From Homalodisca vitripennis (Eukaryota; Arthropoda; Insecta; Hemiptera; Cicadellidae), in the NCBI RefSeq assembly GCF_021130785.1, contig NC_060214.1:7751001-7815000 (forward strand): a stretch of 64,000 nt of DNA. The letters are read 5' to 3'. The position numbers were made by a program, and so were the translations under genes. The first letter of the stretch is position 1, and each line of letters begins with the position of its first letter. Of this stretch, positions 1 through 12,179 are shown one piece after another. Below the pieces are notes generated by a model, which saw only the letters and a list, made by a program, of their open reading frames with translations, had not been told where the DNA came from and made no database searches.

Positions 1-1330
1 ATATATTTCTTTAATTACTTATAAACAAAGACCAACAAAAATATGTTTTGGCCGTTAATAATTTACATTCTGCCGATCAGCAATCTTCCGCAAATATATG
101 GGTTAGACTCGCGGCAGAGCATGGACTTGAATTTAGAAAATACTAACTGTAGGTAAAATATAATTTACAAAAGTACGATAATTCACTAATTACGTTTTCT
201 ATTTACGGTTTTTCGAGCTGCCGTCCGAGAATATATGCAGCAGTCTCGCGGAGATGCTTAAATTTGAAAAACTAGTGGAAGTTAAATATTATGTAGAAAA
301 GTACTTGAATTGAACATGTTTGTCCACCCATCCAATAAATCTTTCATTATTTTTTGTCAATTCTTTCGATATTCCATTGTACCCGTTAATTTTTTTTCAA
401 GAATTTTTAAAAACTTTTTTGAAACTTTTGACTTAAATTTGATGTAATTTGTTATTTTGTTTAAAAAAAAGGTTTAAGCTTCAGTTCTATTATACTAGAA
501 ACCAAGGACACAAAGTACCACTTTTTCAACATCTAGCGATGACACCTGTTCTTGGCAAAGTTGTCTTTCAATTTGTGGAACTTCATTTACAAAACTTGTT
601 TTATCAATTTAATTCATAAATTCGTAATTTTCACCCTGTTATTTCCCCCCCCCTCCTATCCTAATGCAGCGAATTGATTTTTGAGTTGTAAAATAAGTTA
701 ACTATGTATAGTATATTTTGTAGACGCAATTAACACACGGCGTTGAGTTTTAACACCACTAAGGTAGAGTGAGCGATCGTAGACGAAATGTTCTACACCT
801 ACAAACGTTAAATGACTCAATGCGTATGTATTTTCAATAATTGAGTTAAAAATATAATCCAAAATTCAATGTTTTTATGTCACTTTACTCTGGTTTTTTA
901 AAAACTGATTTTTTGTTTTGTTAAATCAAACTTTGGCCTATATTGAGCTGAAATCCTATACTATGTAAACAATTTAGTGCTTAATCCTCAGTTCAAATTT
1001 GTTTTTTTTTACCTCATAAAGATTTTTGAAAAATTGTAAACTAATAAAAAATATCCATGGAGAAGAAGCCAATTTTTTTGTTGAGATTCAACAGTATTCA
1101 TATTAAAAATTTCAATAATTTTTTTATGTTCAGGGTATTGAACAAAAAAACAACAAAGTGCTATAAATTGAACAGTATTTGTCATATTTTGTTAGTTTAT
1201 AGTTCTTCCTTTGGATATCAACTAAAAGAAACATTATCCTCAGGTATAGATTTTGTTATGAAAATGTCCCTTTAACAATTTCCTCGTCGTGTCAGTTTCC
1301 GTGGTGAGGTAACAGATGTTTTGTTTTAAG
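1..1330. other. AT-rich stretch, no gene recognised
   Basis: Strongly AT-rich DNA with many poly-T and poly-A runs and a short C tract near 646-655. No reading frame resembles a protein family and no element boundary is obvious. It may be intron or upstream sequence of the gene whose last exon is at 3994, because that gene must extend to the left of its acceptor site. Confidence 0.5.
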
Positions 1331-1368
1331 GCGGGTTCTGAGCCGGAGGACGGTCCACTCGCTCTCAG
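1331..1368 (+). CDS. Possible 38-nt internal exon of the gene ending at 4166
   Basis: A GC-rich island in AT-rich DNA is bounded by a pyrimidine-rich tract ending in AAG and by a good donor (CAG|GTAACC). Its length leaves one spare base at the 3' end, which matches the two-base phase at the acceptor of the exon at 3994, so the frame would continue through the junction (reading ...VHSLS-GYDQ...). This is only a splice-site and composition argument. It is short, has no homology I recognise, and could be chance. Confidence 0.2.
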
Positions 1369-2807
1369 GTAACCAGAGTTTGCTCGCTTGGCTTTTTGTT
1401 GTACATTTTGCATGACTGTGACGGATTGTACAGTAGCTTTTGCACAGTTTTTATTGTGTGTTTTTTTTTCTATGATTTTCTGATTGTGGAGTTTGTTGGT
1501 GTGTTTTATTAATTTGGTGTAAATGTAACGATTTCGTTTTTTATCTAAGACCGCAATATTAGTTTGGTATGGCAACAGTTTTTTTCAATTTTCTGGTACT
1601 TTGTTGTGAATAACGAACAGTTTCAGCTATTTCATCCGAAGACGAAGAAGATTAATTTCATTGTGACCAGCTGGAGTTGTGAGTAAACCTTCACGTGAAC
1701 TTGTTTGCACACATATTAAAATGTTTAATGTTTGGTCTTTAATTATATTGTTCTTACTGAGTTTAAATGTAATCTCGGAAATTAAAATGTATATTAATCA
1801 TTATGTGACCAAGAAAACATAATCAATGAAAAATCTATATCTACAAAACCCATTCCTGGACCGAAATATTGATGGTGAGAAACAATGCACCAACACCATT
1901 TGACTAAGAACTACTGAGAATCCCGGAGGTAAAACAGCTGTTTTGCAGAGTATTTGGAAAAAACTAATAATTTAGCTAATTTTTATGCTATTGTCTTTGT
2001 CTTACACACAAAAATGTCACAATTTAAGTGTCTACAAAGGAAAAATGAATCCTAAAGATTAATAATGTTTTTAATATTGTAAAGTATTATAGGTTTAAGA
2101 TAAAAATACAGTTTTAAAGTTTTTCAACGGAAAAAATTATTTATTTCTCTAAATTTAGTTTTATGTATGTAAAAAAATTAGATTTCATATCTCTAAAGAT
2201 AAAGAGGGACCTGATTGGTTGTTTTTTGGTGTTTTGTGGTGGCAGCAGACGGATGGGTTTTTTTTTTACGTAACCTCCTCCGCTGTTCGCTTCAGTTATC
2301 CTGTGATGTGTTGTGTGACGGGAATTTCTCAAAAAGTATGCCATAGCTTGAGGATGATGATTCGAATGGTACTATTTTATTCAGTGTCCAAAAAGTCACA
2401 TTGGGTAATCGAATTAACCCTCTAACTGGCCATATAGTAACTTCTACACTGCCAGTCCATTTTGGCCGATTCACAAGGGTTTCTAAAATGGCAAATGTAA
2501 CTTATTTTATGCCGAAGTATGTAGAATTTTGATGTTTAACTGGAAAAAAGTATTATAACCCATACAAAAAGTATTTACTTCGAAAAACTAGTGGTTCCTG
2601 AGCAAAATCACAAATATCGAGTTCCCTGGTTATTGTTTAGGAAAAATACAAATTAGCCAAAAAATGCAGAATTTATTATTAAAAAAGAAAAATAGAACAC
2701 TTTAAAAATATATTAATGCATAAAAAGTAGCAAATTAACCAAAATTGCACCGGTTTTTTTACAGGTCCATATAAAATATTGTTTTACATTCAAATAGCAA
2801 AGTAAAA
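1369..2807. other. Non-coding AT-rich stretch, probable intron
   Basis: No protein family, RNA gene or clear transposon ends are visible. Short reading frames here have low-complexity composition typical of chance. If the 1331-1368 exon is real, this is the first part of the intron leading to the last exon at 3994. Confidence 0.4.
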
Positions 2808-2814
2808 ATGAGTC

Positions 2815-3258
2815 ACTGGCCATTACAGAGTGAACCTAGAGGAGCTCAAAAAAGAGTTGCTGGCCATTACAGAATGAATCTAGAGGAATTCAAAATGAGT
2901 CACAGCCATTACAGAGTGAACCTAGAGGAGCTCAAAAAGAGTGCTGGCCATTACAGAAGTGAATCTAGAGGAAATTCAAAAATGAGTCACAGCCATTACA
3001 GAGTGAACCTAGAGGAGCTCAAAAAGAGTCACAGGTATTACAGAGTGAACCCAGAGAAACTCAAAATGAGTCGCAGGTATTACAGAGTGAACCTAGAGGA
3101 GCTCAAAATGAGTTGCAGGTATTACAGAGTGAACCCAGAGAAACTCAAAATGAGTTGCTGGCCATTACAGAGTGAACCCAGAGGAACTCAAAAAGAGTGT
3201 CACAGGTATTACAGAGTGAACCCAGAGGAACTCAAAATGAGTCTACAGGCCAGAGGGA
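2815..3258 (+). repeat. 42-bp minisatellite, about 10 copies
   Basis: Tandem array with a unit of about 42 bp containing the phrase 'ttacagagtgaacc' followed by 'gagctcaaaa'. The copies start near 2821, 2865, 2907, 2949, 2994, 3036 and onward, so unit length varies only between 42 and 45 bp. Because 42 is a multiple of three, an open frame of 192 codons (2808-3386) runs through it with a repeating YRVN-x-E-x-LK-x-S motif. There is no signal peptide, no splice context and no non-repeat domain, so I read the frame as a by-product of the repeat period rather than a gene. The array sits in the presumed last intron of the upstream gene. Confidence 0.85.
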
Positions 3259-3993
3259 GGGTTAATAAAAAAGAAAACTACATGGTGAATACCATTACCT
3301 TATGCAAGATTTGGGTGCGAACTAGGAAAGGTTTAGGGGTTATATTAGACTCTGTTCTGGTATTTTTAGCATTGATGTCTTGGTAATAAGGTAAACATAG
3401 GTTTAAAGAACTCAGTGGCATCTCACAACTTCTATTAATTGTTGTATTTCGATTAGAAGGCAACACAACACAACACACGTGTTTAAAGCAGTCAGCTCCT
3501 TCCTGGTAAACAAACCCTACCGCCCTCATGGAACTGTTGAAAACAGAGTTTATCACATGCACTAGTCAAAATATTTGCTTGCAGACATTCTAAAAATGAC
3601 CTCCAGAGAGATTCCAAAACATATTGATGCAGATGGATGGATTTTGTGTGTGTTGGCACATTTGATAAGCTGTGTAGTGATATTTGATCCTTATACGTTC
3701 AGCTGCTGCTATTATGTGTGCCCGCCTTTACAAAAAGCGATTAGTCTGTCCTAGTTCTAAATTTCAGCTATGTATCTGCTGCTTCACTCAGTATTGCAGT
3801 CGTGAAGGCACAATCTTTGTATCATCTGTGTTAGTTCTGTTTTACAGTGTTGTGTACATAGTTTTAACTGCGAGAGTGAAGGGACCTTACATTTGTACGG
3901 CATTTTTGTTCCAGAAATAGCACGTTTACGTATAAAACCACTCTTGTACGCAACTACCTCAACGTACCGTTAACGCTGCTGTTGTGTCCTCAG
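3259..3993. other. Non-coding stretch up to a 3' splice acceptor
   Basis: No gene-like frame. It ends in a pyrimidine-rich 'gttgtgtcctcag' at 3981-3993, the acceptor of the terminal exon. Confidence 0.5.
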
Positions 3994-4166
3994 GTTATGA
4001 CCAGGTACTCCTAGACTCCATGCAGGGTGTAGATCTCGGCTCGCAACACTCGGAGTATGGGCCGATGGATGTGACCCCGGGGCCGCTGGACTTTGACACC
4101 CTGGAGGTCCCCCCACCTCCTCCCGACAACCAGGTGGCGGCGGCCTGGTACGACACCGACCTCTAA
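3994..4166 (+). CDS. Terminal coding exon of an unidentified gene
   Basis: After a good 3' splice site (CCTCAG at 3988-3993) a GC-rich frame encodes about 57 residues and ends with TAA at 4164-4166. The exon begins with two bases that complete a split codon (Gly). The peptide starts GYDQVLLDSMQ, is acidic in the middle (D and E in a DFDTLEV segment), has a five-proline run, and ends in AAAWYDTDL. The ending could fit a PDZ-type C-terminal ligand (x-D-L), which is inference. The composition contrasts sharply with the surrounding AT-rich DNA, and an AATAAA lies 69 bases beyond the stop, both supporting a real 3' end. I do not recognise the protein. The rest of the gene should lie upstream, mostly or wholly outside the window. 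An antisense frame over the same bases (3970-4209) is a shadow. Confidence 0.65.
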
Positions 4167-4234
4167 CCTTTGTCCCCCCTCTCACCAGACCCTTCTTTCG
4201 CAGCAACACGGTCCCCTTTCAAGTTGGAATCAAT

Positions 4235-4240
4235 AATAAA
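4235..4240 (+). terminator. AATAAA poly(A) signal of the gene ending at 4166
   Basis: Canonical AATAAA 69 bases after the stop codon of the terminal exon, followed by T-rich sequence. Confidence 0.6.
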
Positions 4241-4339
4241 TCTTAATCTTTGAATATAATTCAGTTTTAATACACCTGGTTGTACGCGTTAAAAACATTA
4301 AAAATGTGATCTTTAAGTTTTAAGACAGTTCACGGATGC

Positions 4340-4460
4340 AATTTTTAAATTGAAGAAGTTTATTCAATCTTTAAATTGAAAAAGTTTATTCAATCTTTAA
4401 ATTGAACAATTTTATTCAATCTTTAAATTGAAGAAGTTTATTCAATCTTTAAATTAAGAC
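4340..4460. repeat. 26-bp tandem repeat, about 5 copies
   Basis: The unit 'tttaaattgaagaagttt' plus 'attcaatc' is repeated almost exactly five times in a row with only scattered substitutions. It lies just downstream of the poly(A) signal and contains no coding frame. Confidence 0.85.
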
Positions 4461-5588
4461 TAATAAGACTGAAGACAATATATTGTCTTTATTGAAATTT
4501 GTTTTCCTCTTTCTTGTTAGGTTTTGATGAAAAGATGAATTGATTTTAATAAATAATTAAGAAGATTAATCTTTGAAGGTTTGAAACACTTCAGTCCGAT
4601 TTTATAAAAAATCTGAATAAAGCCGTGATCGATGGGATTTTTTTTTTTTAATTTGCGTGCAACCAGTAATTTCCAAAAATGCAATATATACTGCCTTTCC
4701 AAGTATATTGTATTACCCCTTTTCAAAATAAACATAAAACTGATGATGTTTTGGAAGTTTGTAGCGTTGTCGTCGTTTACTGGCAGAAAGAAGGGTCTTA
4801 CTTCAAAGAAAGGTGCAAAAACTTTAAAGTTAAGTATTCAAATCAGTGATTTGGGTTGAACCCATGTATGTAGCTAGATCCATAGCACATTGAAGTAATT
4901 ATAAGTCTGGTACTTAACTATTGTAAGCCGTCAGAACCATTCCAGTGGACTTTGGTTGTATATTGACTTCTGCTATCCTGTTGTTAATTTATCCACATTC
5001 GTTTATATTTACTTCTCTCTTCTTTCTGTTGATTTTCATTGTTATTATTTATTTTACTTTTGTTAACGCTACTTCTTCCGTTCGTTGTTTTTAGTTACGA
5101 TCTTTATTAGTTTATCGGATATCTCTCTGTCGACACTTCCCGTATGTACATTAGTGATTTACAAATTTTTATTAGTATTACTAGATTTATATCGCTAATT
5201 TTCCCTGTAGTACGAAGTTAGTATATTTTTACTCGTTTAGGTAGTTTATTTATCTAATGTTTGAACAAAGTTTATGTATGAACTCGTGCTAGTAGCTCTC
5301 CTATTGAGGCGTAAGTGTTTTAATGGACATACTATGTATAGGTTATTTCATGCCAGTTTACAATCTTTGTCGTAACGTGTCTAGCGTAATATTACCGCTT
5401 ACAGGGTCATAAGTCTTAACAGTTTTGTTGTTTACCTGTTTGATTTACGTGTTTTGAACTATCAGACACTGATCAAGTGAATGTGTTTATTTTATATTAT
5501 TGTAAGACTAATAAAAAGACAAAACCAGTTGGTGTGTGGATTTTTTTCTCCCTTTAATAACCAAAATACTCTTCAGGATTTCCGTATA
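4461..5588. other. Intergenic, nothing recognised
   Basis: AT-rich sequence without recognisable gene, RNA or element ends. Confidence 0.5.
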
Positions 5589-6277
5589 CAGGGTGATTTT
5601 AAATATCCACCCCCTCTACTTTTTTCCACATTTCTTCAGATGTCGACTCCGAACTATCACTGATTATTTAGTAGCACTTTTATTATGAAGTACTAAATTT
5701 TGATTAAATTAAGATTTTCTGCTGCCATTTTAGAAGTATATTAAACATTTTAACTGCAAAAGTTTTGTAAACACATGATTTTAATGTTGTATTTTTTTAC
5801 TGAACATGGCGTTGCAATCAGTTTTGTTAATATCTTTATTCTTATCTTAATATCTTTTACTGTTATCATTATGTACATTAGTTTATAATGAAATTTAAAA
5901 AAATATCTAAGTTTGCAAAAAACATAAAATAAAGCTTCACTGAACCTGAATTGCCTAAAACGCATTACAAGAAACTTTGATTCAAATTGGAAAATAAATC
6001 ATTTTATTAGACATACTTCTATGGTTGTCACATGATTTTAATGTTGTATTTTTTTTTACTTTTATCATTAAATTTCTTTACCATTACGTACATTAGTTTA
6101 TAATGAAATTTTTTTAATGTCTTAAGTTTGCAAAATACATAAAATATGCTTCACTGAACCAATTGCAAAACGTTATAAGGAATTTTATTCAAATTGGAAA
6201 ATAAATAATTTTGTTAAATGTAATTCTACGGGTCAAAATACTCTCAAGATGGAAGGCAGATGTTTTGGGACACCCTG
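5589..6277. mobile_element. Probable MITE with CAGGGTG / CACCCTG ends and an internal duplication
   Basis: The segment starts with CAGGGTG directly after TA (5587-5588) and ends with CACCCTG directly before TA. That is the usual pattern of short-TIR insect elements with a TA target duplication. Inside, a block of about 200-250 bp occurs twice in tandem (about 5773-6005 and 6028-6220): both copies share 'cacatgattttaatgttgta', then 'acattagtttataatgaaat', then 'caaattggaaaataaat'. No transposase frame is present. Confidence 0.5.
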
Positions 6278-9018
6278 TATACTACAGTTAGAAGTTGAAG
6301 GCTACTTTGAACACCCACTTACTAAAGGTAAGCTGTTAATAAGTTATAATTACTTTGATTTAAGTAGTCGCTTAGTATAAATGTGTTGGCAAAAATTCTT
6401 ATTATTCCTAAAAATACCAGTGTCTCGAGAATAAATAAAAATATTAAAATACAGATAGTTTGATCGTGTTCAATGGAAAAATTCATTAAAATCATGCGTT
6501 ACATTACCACCTTTACATTTTTTAATATGTATGTGATTCTAAGGTGGCATCCAAAAATTAATGAAAAAGAAGTACCTGTTACTCAGAAATAACGAGTGGT
6601 AGCCCAAGTTTATATAAAAAAAAAAGTGGACAAAATTGGGGGGGGTGTCATTAAAAATTCACCCAGTACGTTTAGATTCATGTCATATGTATGTGAGAAA
6701 CTATTAAAATGAGATTACAAGAGAATGTTTTCTGTGGGCCAAATACCAAATATCTGTCATTTAATAGCATATTCAAGAGAAAATTGTAAATTTTTAGATT
6801 CGCTTAGCTACATTTGTATGATGTGCTAAAACAAAATTAATCTAAAACACGTGATTGGCACAGAAGTTGGAATAAACCAATTGTTTGTGATGATCAAATC
6901 CAGATTTTTTGAATCCGATTCCGAATCTGAACAAAATTGATTTTTGACTTTACCTTGAGATTTAAGCGATCAATCCTATTAATATTTTTTTAAGCTAATT
7001 TTGATTTGAATAAAATCGCTCCAGATCAATTTTTTTCCATTTTTCCTACCTTTGAAGACTGCCCAGTAACGCAAAAAGTAAACCAAGAATGCTCTGCTAT
7101 TTTAAGGCATCTGTGAAAGTTCAGGAAAAATTGCTATATTTTAAGAAACACAATTTTTGTTGTAAAAGAAAGAAAAATGTATTATAATGGCTACAAAAAC
7201 TGCGATTAATAGCATCAAATCTTTGTGTACTTAACATTTACATAATTTTTTACAAAGAAAATTAATAACTGTCATTGTATCTGATAATGGACTGAAAAAT
7301 GAAAAAGAAAACCTATCATAAATGGCCATAATACTAACATGTATGGGAAAATTTGTAATGCTGTAGTGGAAATCCTACAAAAATAACTTCAAATCTACAC
7401 AAACTAGATTTTTCAGTGAACCCTCTCATGGAAAATGATTCTATGTGATGGTATATTGATATTTTTATTTAAAAATTACTCAAAAAAACTAACATTTTCA
7501 CTGCTCAGATTATTTATACAGAGATTTTAATAGTTAACCTCAAGGTTCTGGAGAGTGCCATTACAGTATGTCATTCATTTTCTTTGAAATATCTACAAGA
7601 GCAGCAATGTGGGAAGTAAAAAATTGTTGAACAGCTAACGCCCCATATCTCAACATTGTAGATCAAGGGAACATTGATGACATAGCAAAACCAGATATTG
7701 GTACTCCCAGGACTTCCTAATTGGCTTCAGTCAAACAAAACCAAATAAATTCTATGTTAATCATGGTAGATTCTTATAATTTGTTTTATGATTACTCGTA
7801 AGTTCTCAAAATAACTAGTGAGTGAATGTTTTATGTGCTTTACAGTAACTATAAATGTAACTTAAACTGTGGGGGTTTTATAAAAAAATCAAACTTTAAT
7901 TGGCCACCAAATTTGATAGGGTAACATTAGAGACCTCTAGTTTGTGCCATTCTTCTTCTTTTTATAGTACCTTTAAAATGAGTTGTCACTTGCTAGGGGT
8001 TCTTATTTAAACATTTTGACTTACTCCCAAAATGGGGGAGTCAAAAAATTTTCATACATAAAAAAACTCCTCAGTTAGTCATATAAACATTCCCCAAAGA
8101 AAATCACTCTATTTTTATTCATAAGAAAGTTAATAGGGAGGGTGGGATTTTTAAGACATAAATAATTATACAATTCTATTTATAGAATTACATAATAGCT
8201 TCATTATAATGCAGCTTTTGAAAACGATAACTGACCGAAAAAGCCCAAACGAGTTGAAACTTTGGCAAAACTTTACCTTGTAAATATCTGGCTAAGTTTG
8301 TTGTCAGCTTGGTATGCCATTTTAACTTTATTCACAACTACGTGATGTTTGAACCTACAGAAAAAACTAAATGTTCTGGAATGCACGTAAGATTTACTCA
8401 AAACTTTTGTTTTAAGGAATTTTGGTTATCTTGAAAGGTTTCAATCCTATAAGAATATCTTTTTCACTAAGAACTGACAAAATAAATGCTAAAAGAAGTC
8501 CAAACTTTATATAAAAATTGATCATAAAATATCTTGAGCATTCATTGTTCCAATATGGTGACCATTTAAATGTTTTATAAAAGATCACGACTCCGTTATC
8601 CATAAACCTAGAAAAAATCAAATGAGCTAGGGTAATTTTAGATGCTATAAAACAGGAAATAAGTAAAAAAAAATGTTGATTCACCTTAGCGTATAGGCAA
8701 TACCAAAAGAGAATTTTGTTTTTGATTGATCTCAGACATTTTGTACTTAAAATAATATTTACAAACACGTTTCTGAAGTCCTTAAAATTAAATTTGACCA
8801 ACCCTCGAGCTTCATTGAAAGGCAACAGAATTGTAAGAGCGAACTATTGTTGGAAAACAACGGCATGGCTTGCCTCGATGATTTATGGTGCCAATCTATG
8901 AATGTCTCCGTTCGAGATAGCATTTCTCAGTTCAAGGCGTTATCTTGTCACCAGGAGGTCGTGTAAGTGTAGAGGAAATAATAAAGCACTGTATTGCACA
9001 TTGAGTGAACCGCAAATA
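6278..9018. other. Long AT-rich intergenic region upstream of the 276-aa gene
   Basis: No gene seen. The antisense frame at 8412-8825 is low-complexity and coincides with a dispersed repeat: 8540-8630 closely resembles 61025-61100 (shared 'gttccaatatggtg', 'tttaaatgtt' and 'cctagaaaaa'-like words). A TCAGT initiator-like word lies at 8928-8932, about 90 bases before the ATG at 9019, but no TATA box is clear. Confidence 0.5.
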
Positions 9019-9108
9019 ATGGAGTTCAAGTCTATCCACATTGTGGTTCTGCTCTTTATTTTTATCTTGGGTGAACTTGATTTAGCTGAAGGAATTAAGA
9101 GATCCAAG
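9019..9108 (+). CDS. Exon 1 (signal peptide) of the 276-aa cysteine-rich protein
   Basis: Thirty codons from ATG 9019 to the donor AAG|GTAAGC at 9109. The peptide has a short polar N-terminus (MEFKS), a strongly hydrophobic core (IHIVVLLFIFILG) and then a polar region ending KRSK, as expected for a secretory signal peptide. The exon ends in phase 0, as do all signal exons of this family in the window. The in-frame ORF extends upstream of this ATG to 8902, but the hydrophobic leader argues for starting at 9019. The next exon in the same phase and strand is at 15921, giving a 6.8-kb intron. The pairing is inferred from phase, strand and the shared family gene structure. Confidence 0.7.
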
Positions 9109-11939
9109 GTAAGCATATGTTTCAAATTTAATATTATTTGTCATTCATCAAATCTTCCACATCACCTCTGAAACCTTAAACTCATATATTTATTTTCCTT
9201 TTAAAATACAAAATATAATGTGTACCAATTAAAACTATTTTTTTTTTGCAATTTTCATATTTGTAAAAGTAGTAATGAAACACTGTCCAGAAGGTTCATT
9301 TTTACTAAAAAAATGCATTAGTAAGGAATTAAACATGATACAATATGTGAGTAATGAGTAAAAGCAAGTAAACTTGTATAGTTTAAATATTTAAGTTGGC
9401 AACATCTGATAAATAATAAAAGAACACACTATGACAATATATGTACTAGAAAATATGGGTTTTATGACTCTCTGAATCCTACAACTTGGGCGGTATCTTC
9501 TAACAACAGAATGAAATATGTATAAAATATAATAAAAGTAGACACTATGAAAATGTTTGCAAGAGAAATGGGTTTCATCTATAATATTCTATAAAGCAAC
9601 ATCTTCAATCACTGTTAAACTGAACTATATTTTACAAAAGTTAATGATATATGCTTGATGCTAAAAGTAGAATACTTGTGTTCCATATTTAAAAAAGTCT
9701 AGACTTGTTTTCTTTGAAAATACATAATTTTTTTGTAATATTTATTTATATTGAAAAAGATTTTGTGTTCCTAGATTTTGCAGTGGAAGTTTTCAGTAAT
9801 CACCAGACATTTTTCATGTTGTATTAAATAAAGTATACACAAACTATCAACCTTGTAAAAGTATTGTTGCCTTTATAAAATTCCAAATATATATTTGGTG
9901 TTCAAAAAGATTCACATCTTGACTTTTGAATGATTTGAGAACATATCTATCGATTTTAAATTTACCCCTGTCACCTCCCAAAAGGGTGATGGAAGCAAAT
10001 CCAAAATTTTAGATGGAATGATATATTGAGTAGTACATCAAATTAAATATTTTAAAGATACAAAACCTACACAAAGCAAGTCAATCTCTGAGCAAAACTT
10101 GTTTGGTTTGAAGAGAGAGAAAATTATAACTTAAAATAGATGTTACATTAGATGAAGTCAAGTTATACTTATAATTTTCATCATTCTTCATGTTTTATCA
10201 AGAACTTGAAAATCTGGTATAAATTATTACTGTTAAAGCAATATTTACTTACCCTCAAACTGTCATTGTTGGAGGATGAACATTTTTTTAATAATCAATC
10301 ATATATCACCTCGTTTTAAAGAGAATTGGGTGGGATAGGCATAATTTTTAAATACACATAAACAAAATTTGAACATTTAAAAAAAAACATGAAATTTTGT
10401 GTTAAAAATCATATTAAAACATTTTTTAAAGTGACTATGAACGATATAGTGAAAAATTACCAAACTTTATTACATAGCGTTCAAAGCGAATATAGTTAAA
10501 TATAATTGAAAAAAAGGAGTATAAATTACAAAAGAATTGGTACACTTATTTTCTTTATCTACTCAAAAACCTATGTTTATTATCTCATAATATATTTTAA
10601 TGGCATGCTAAAAGCACTATGAATATGTAGTTTTTTCAAATAAATTAGATAGTATATTTTTTATAAAAATTAAATATTTATTTACACTCATGCTTTATGA
10701 AATTGGTTTTTACCAGAACGGTCAGGATTACTAACTAGTGTATGGTCCTATTTCAACTACAAAAAATATATTATGACAGTGAAAGAGATAGGTTATAAAA
10801 GAAGTTTATTGTAACTATTTTAAAAAATCAAACAATGGTTTTCGCTTTAAGGAAATGTTAATTTAAATGTTTATTGAATAAAATTTAAAAATGTATTTAC
10901 AATTTTAAAAAATCTTAATTTACTTAACAAAAACTAAACTTTTTGAATAATTTTTATACTTTAAAAGAAAAAAATATTTTTTATTAATTTTTTGAGAAAA
11001 AATTTGAAAAAATAAAAATTAGTGAGTAAATATTGATAAATTTGTAATTCCGAATGTAGGCACTTGCGCCTGGTATTATGTTTTATTAAGGAATACAACA
11101 AAGCTAAATTGAAGGAATATTGTCTAAAATCGCATTTATCTAAACAGTCTCTGTTATTGTCTTATTAGTTGACAGTGAGATTATATTGAGGCAGGTCCTA
11201 TTCGATAAATAGGATCACACCAAATTGAGGCCTGGTGGATGGTGGGTGTAGCAATTAATTTAAAATAACAATAGTAGGTTATTGTAAATAACAATGAAAT
11301 TTATCTGCTAATTTGTATGACTGAATTGATTATCTTTAAATATTGTTATTACATCTATTTTGAAAAAATGGTGTATTAATTATTAATACATTTATTTTTT
11401 AAGTTTATATCCTCCTCTTGTTTTTTTTACACCATTTTATTTTTTAATTTCATTTGTTCTAATCAAAATATTTGTAAATAGGCTACATTTTCCTTAAGGA
11501 AAATTAATCAAACAAACTTGACTCATTATAAATGCTACTAAGGAACTACAATACATATAATTGTAGACACCAGTTTGAGCCACTGTATGTATCTCTAGGT
11601 AAAGTGAATGACAGCGAAACCCCCAATAAGCCTGGTCTAATAAACGAGGACTCAGGTTATTGTAGCTGTGTTTACTCATTTATTATGTCACTAGAGGACA
11701 TCTCTGCCTATTTCACAATCCCCCACCTCTGGATTTCATTGTGATAGAATTTTCCCTCATGGCCTCGGAAACTAACATAAGTAAAGCTCGTTTCTCTTAA
11801 TAGAGTACTGCCAAAACATATTGGAGGAGTGGGGGTAATGGAAGAAGGTAAACAAGTGCTATTGATAAAATAAAAAAAGAAATCAAAAGTAATGGCTTGA
11901 GAAATAGTCCTCCATTCTTGTGTTTCATAGAACCATTGG
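9109..11939 (+). other. First part of the 6.8-kb intron of the 276-aa gene
   Basis: Starts with GTAAGC. AT-rich, without coding signal. The remainder of the intron (to 15920) carries several MITE-like insertions listed separately. Confidence 0.5.
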
Positions 11940-12179
11940 CAAGGATGTAGCAGCGAGGATGTCCAAGGGGTCCGTACCCCCTCAAAGTTTTAGTAAACTA
12001 TTATTATTATTTAAATAATTTAGTATTACTGATATGTACTGCTGAAAGATCGTTCTTTAACAAAGAAACAGGTCAAGAACTTTTTAAGGAACAAAATAGG
12101 GCCTTACTCTCTGTCCATTACAGAAAAATATCAGTTGTCTGAACCCCCCCCCCAAATTTTTTTCCTGGCTACGTTCATG
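11940..12179. mobile_element. hAT-derived MITE, copy 1
   Basis: Starts near 'caaggatgtagcagc' and ends with 'ctggctacgttcatg', an imperfect inverted pair. The interior matches the element at 18562-18823 (both contain 'tactgctgaaagatcgttct'). The words TAERSF and FLRNKMG-like residues readable in the interior correspond to the hAT C-terminal dimerisation region, so this is a fragmentary, internally deleted hAT. It is inserted in the intron of the 276-aa gene. Confidence 0.55.

Noticed and set aside
2808..3386. 192-codon repeat-rich open frame
   Set aside because: It is produced by a 42-bp tandem repeat whose period is a multiple of three. It has no signal peptide, domain or splice context.
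3970..4209. Antisense frame over the terminal exon
   Set aside because: The plus-strand exon has the splice site, stop and poly(A) signal; the antisense frame is a shadow of GC-rich coding DNA.
8412..8825. 137-codon antisense frame
   Set aside because: Low-complexity composition overlapping a dispersed repeat also seen at 61025-61100; no family resemblance or gene signals.
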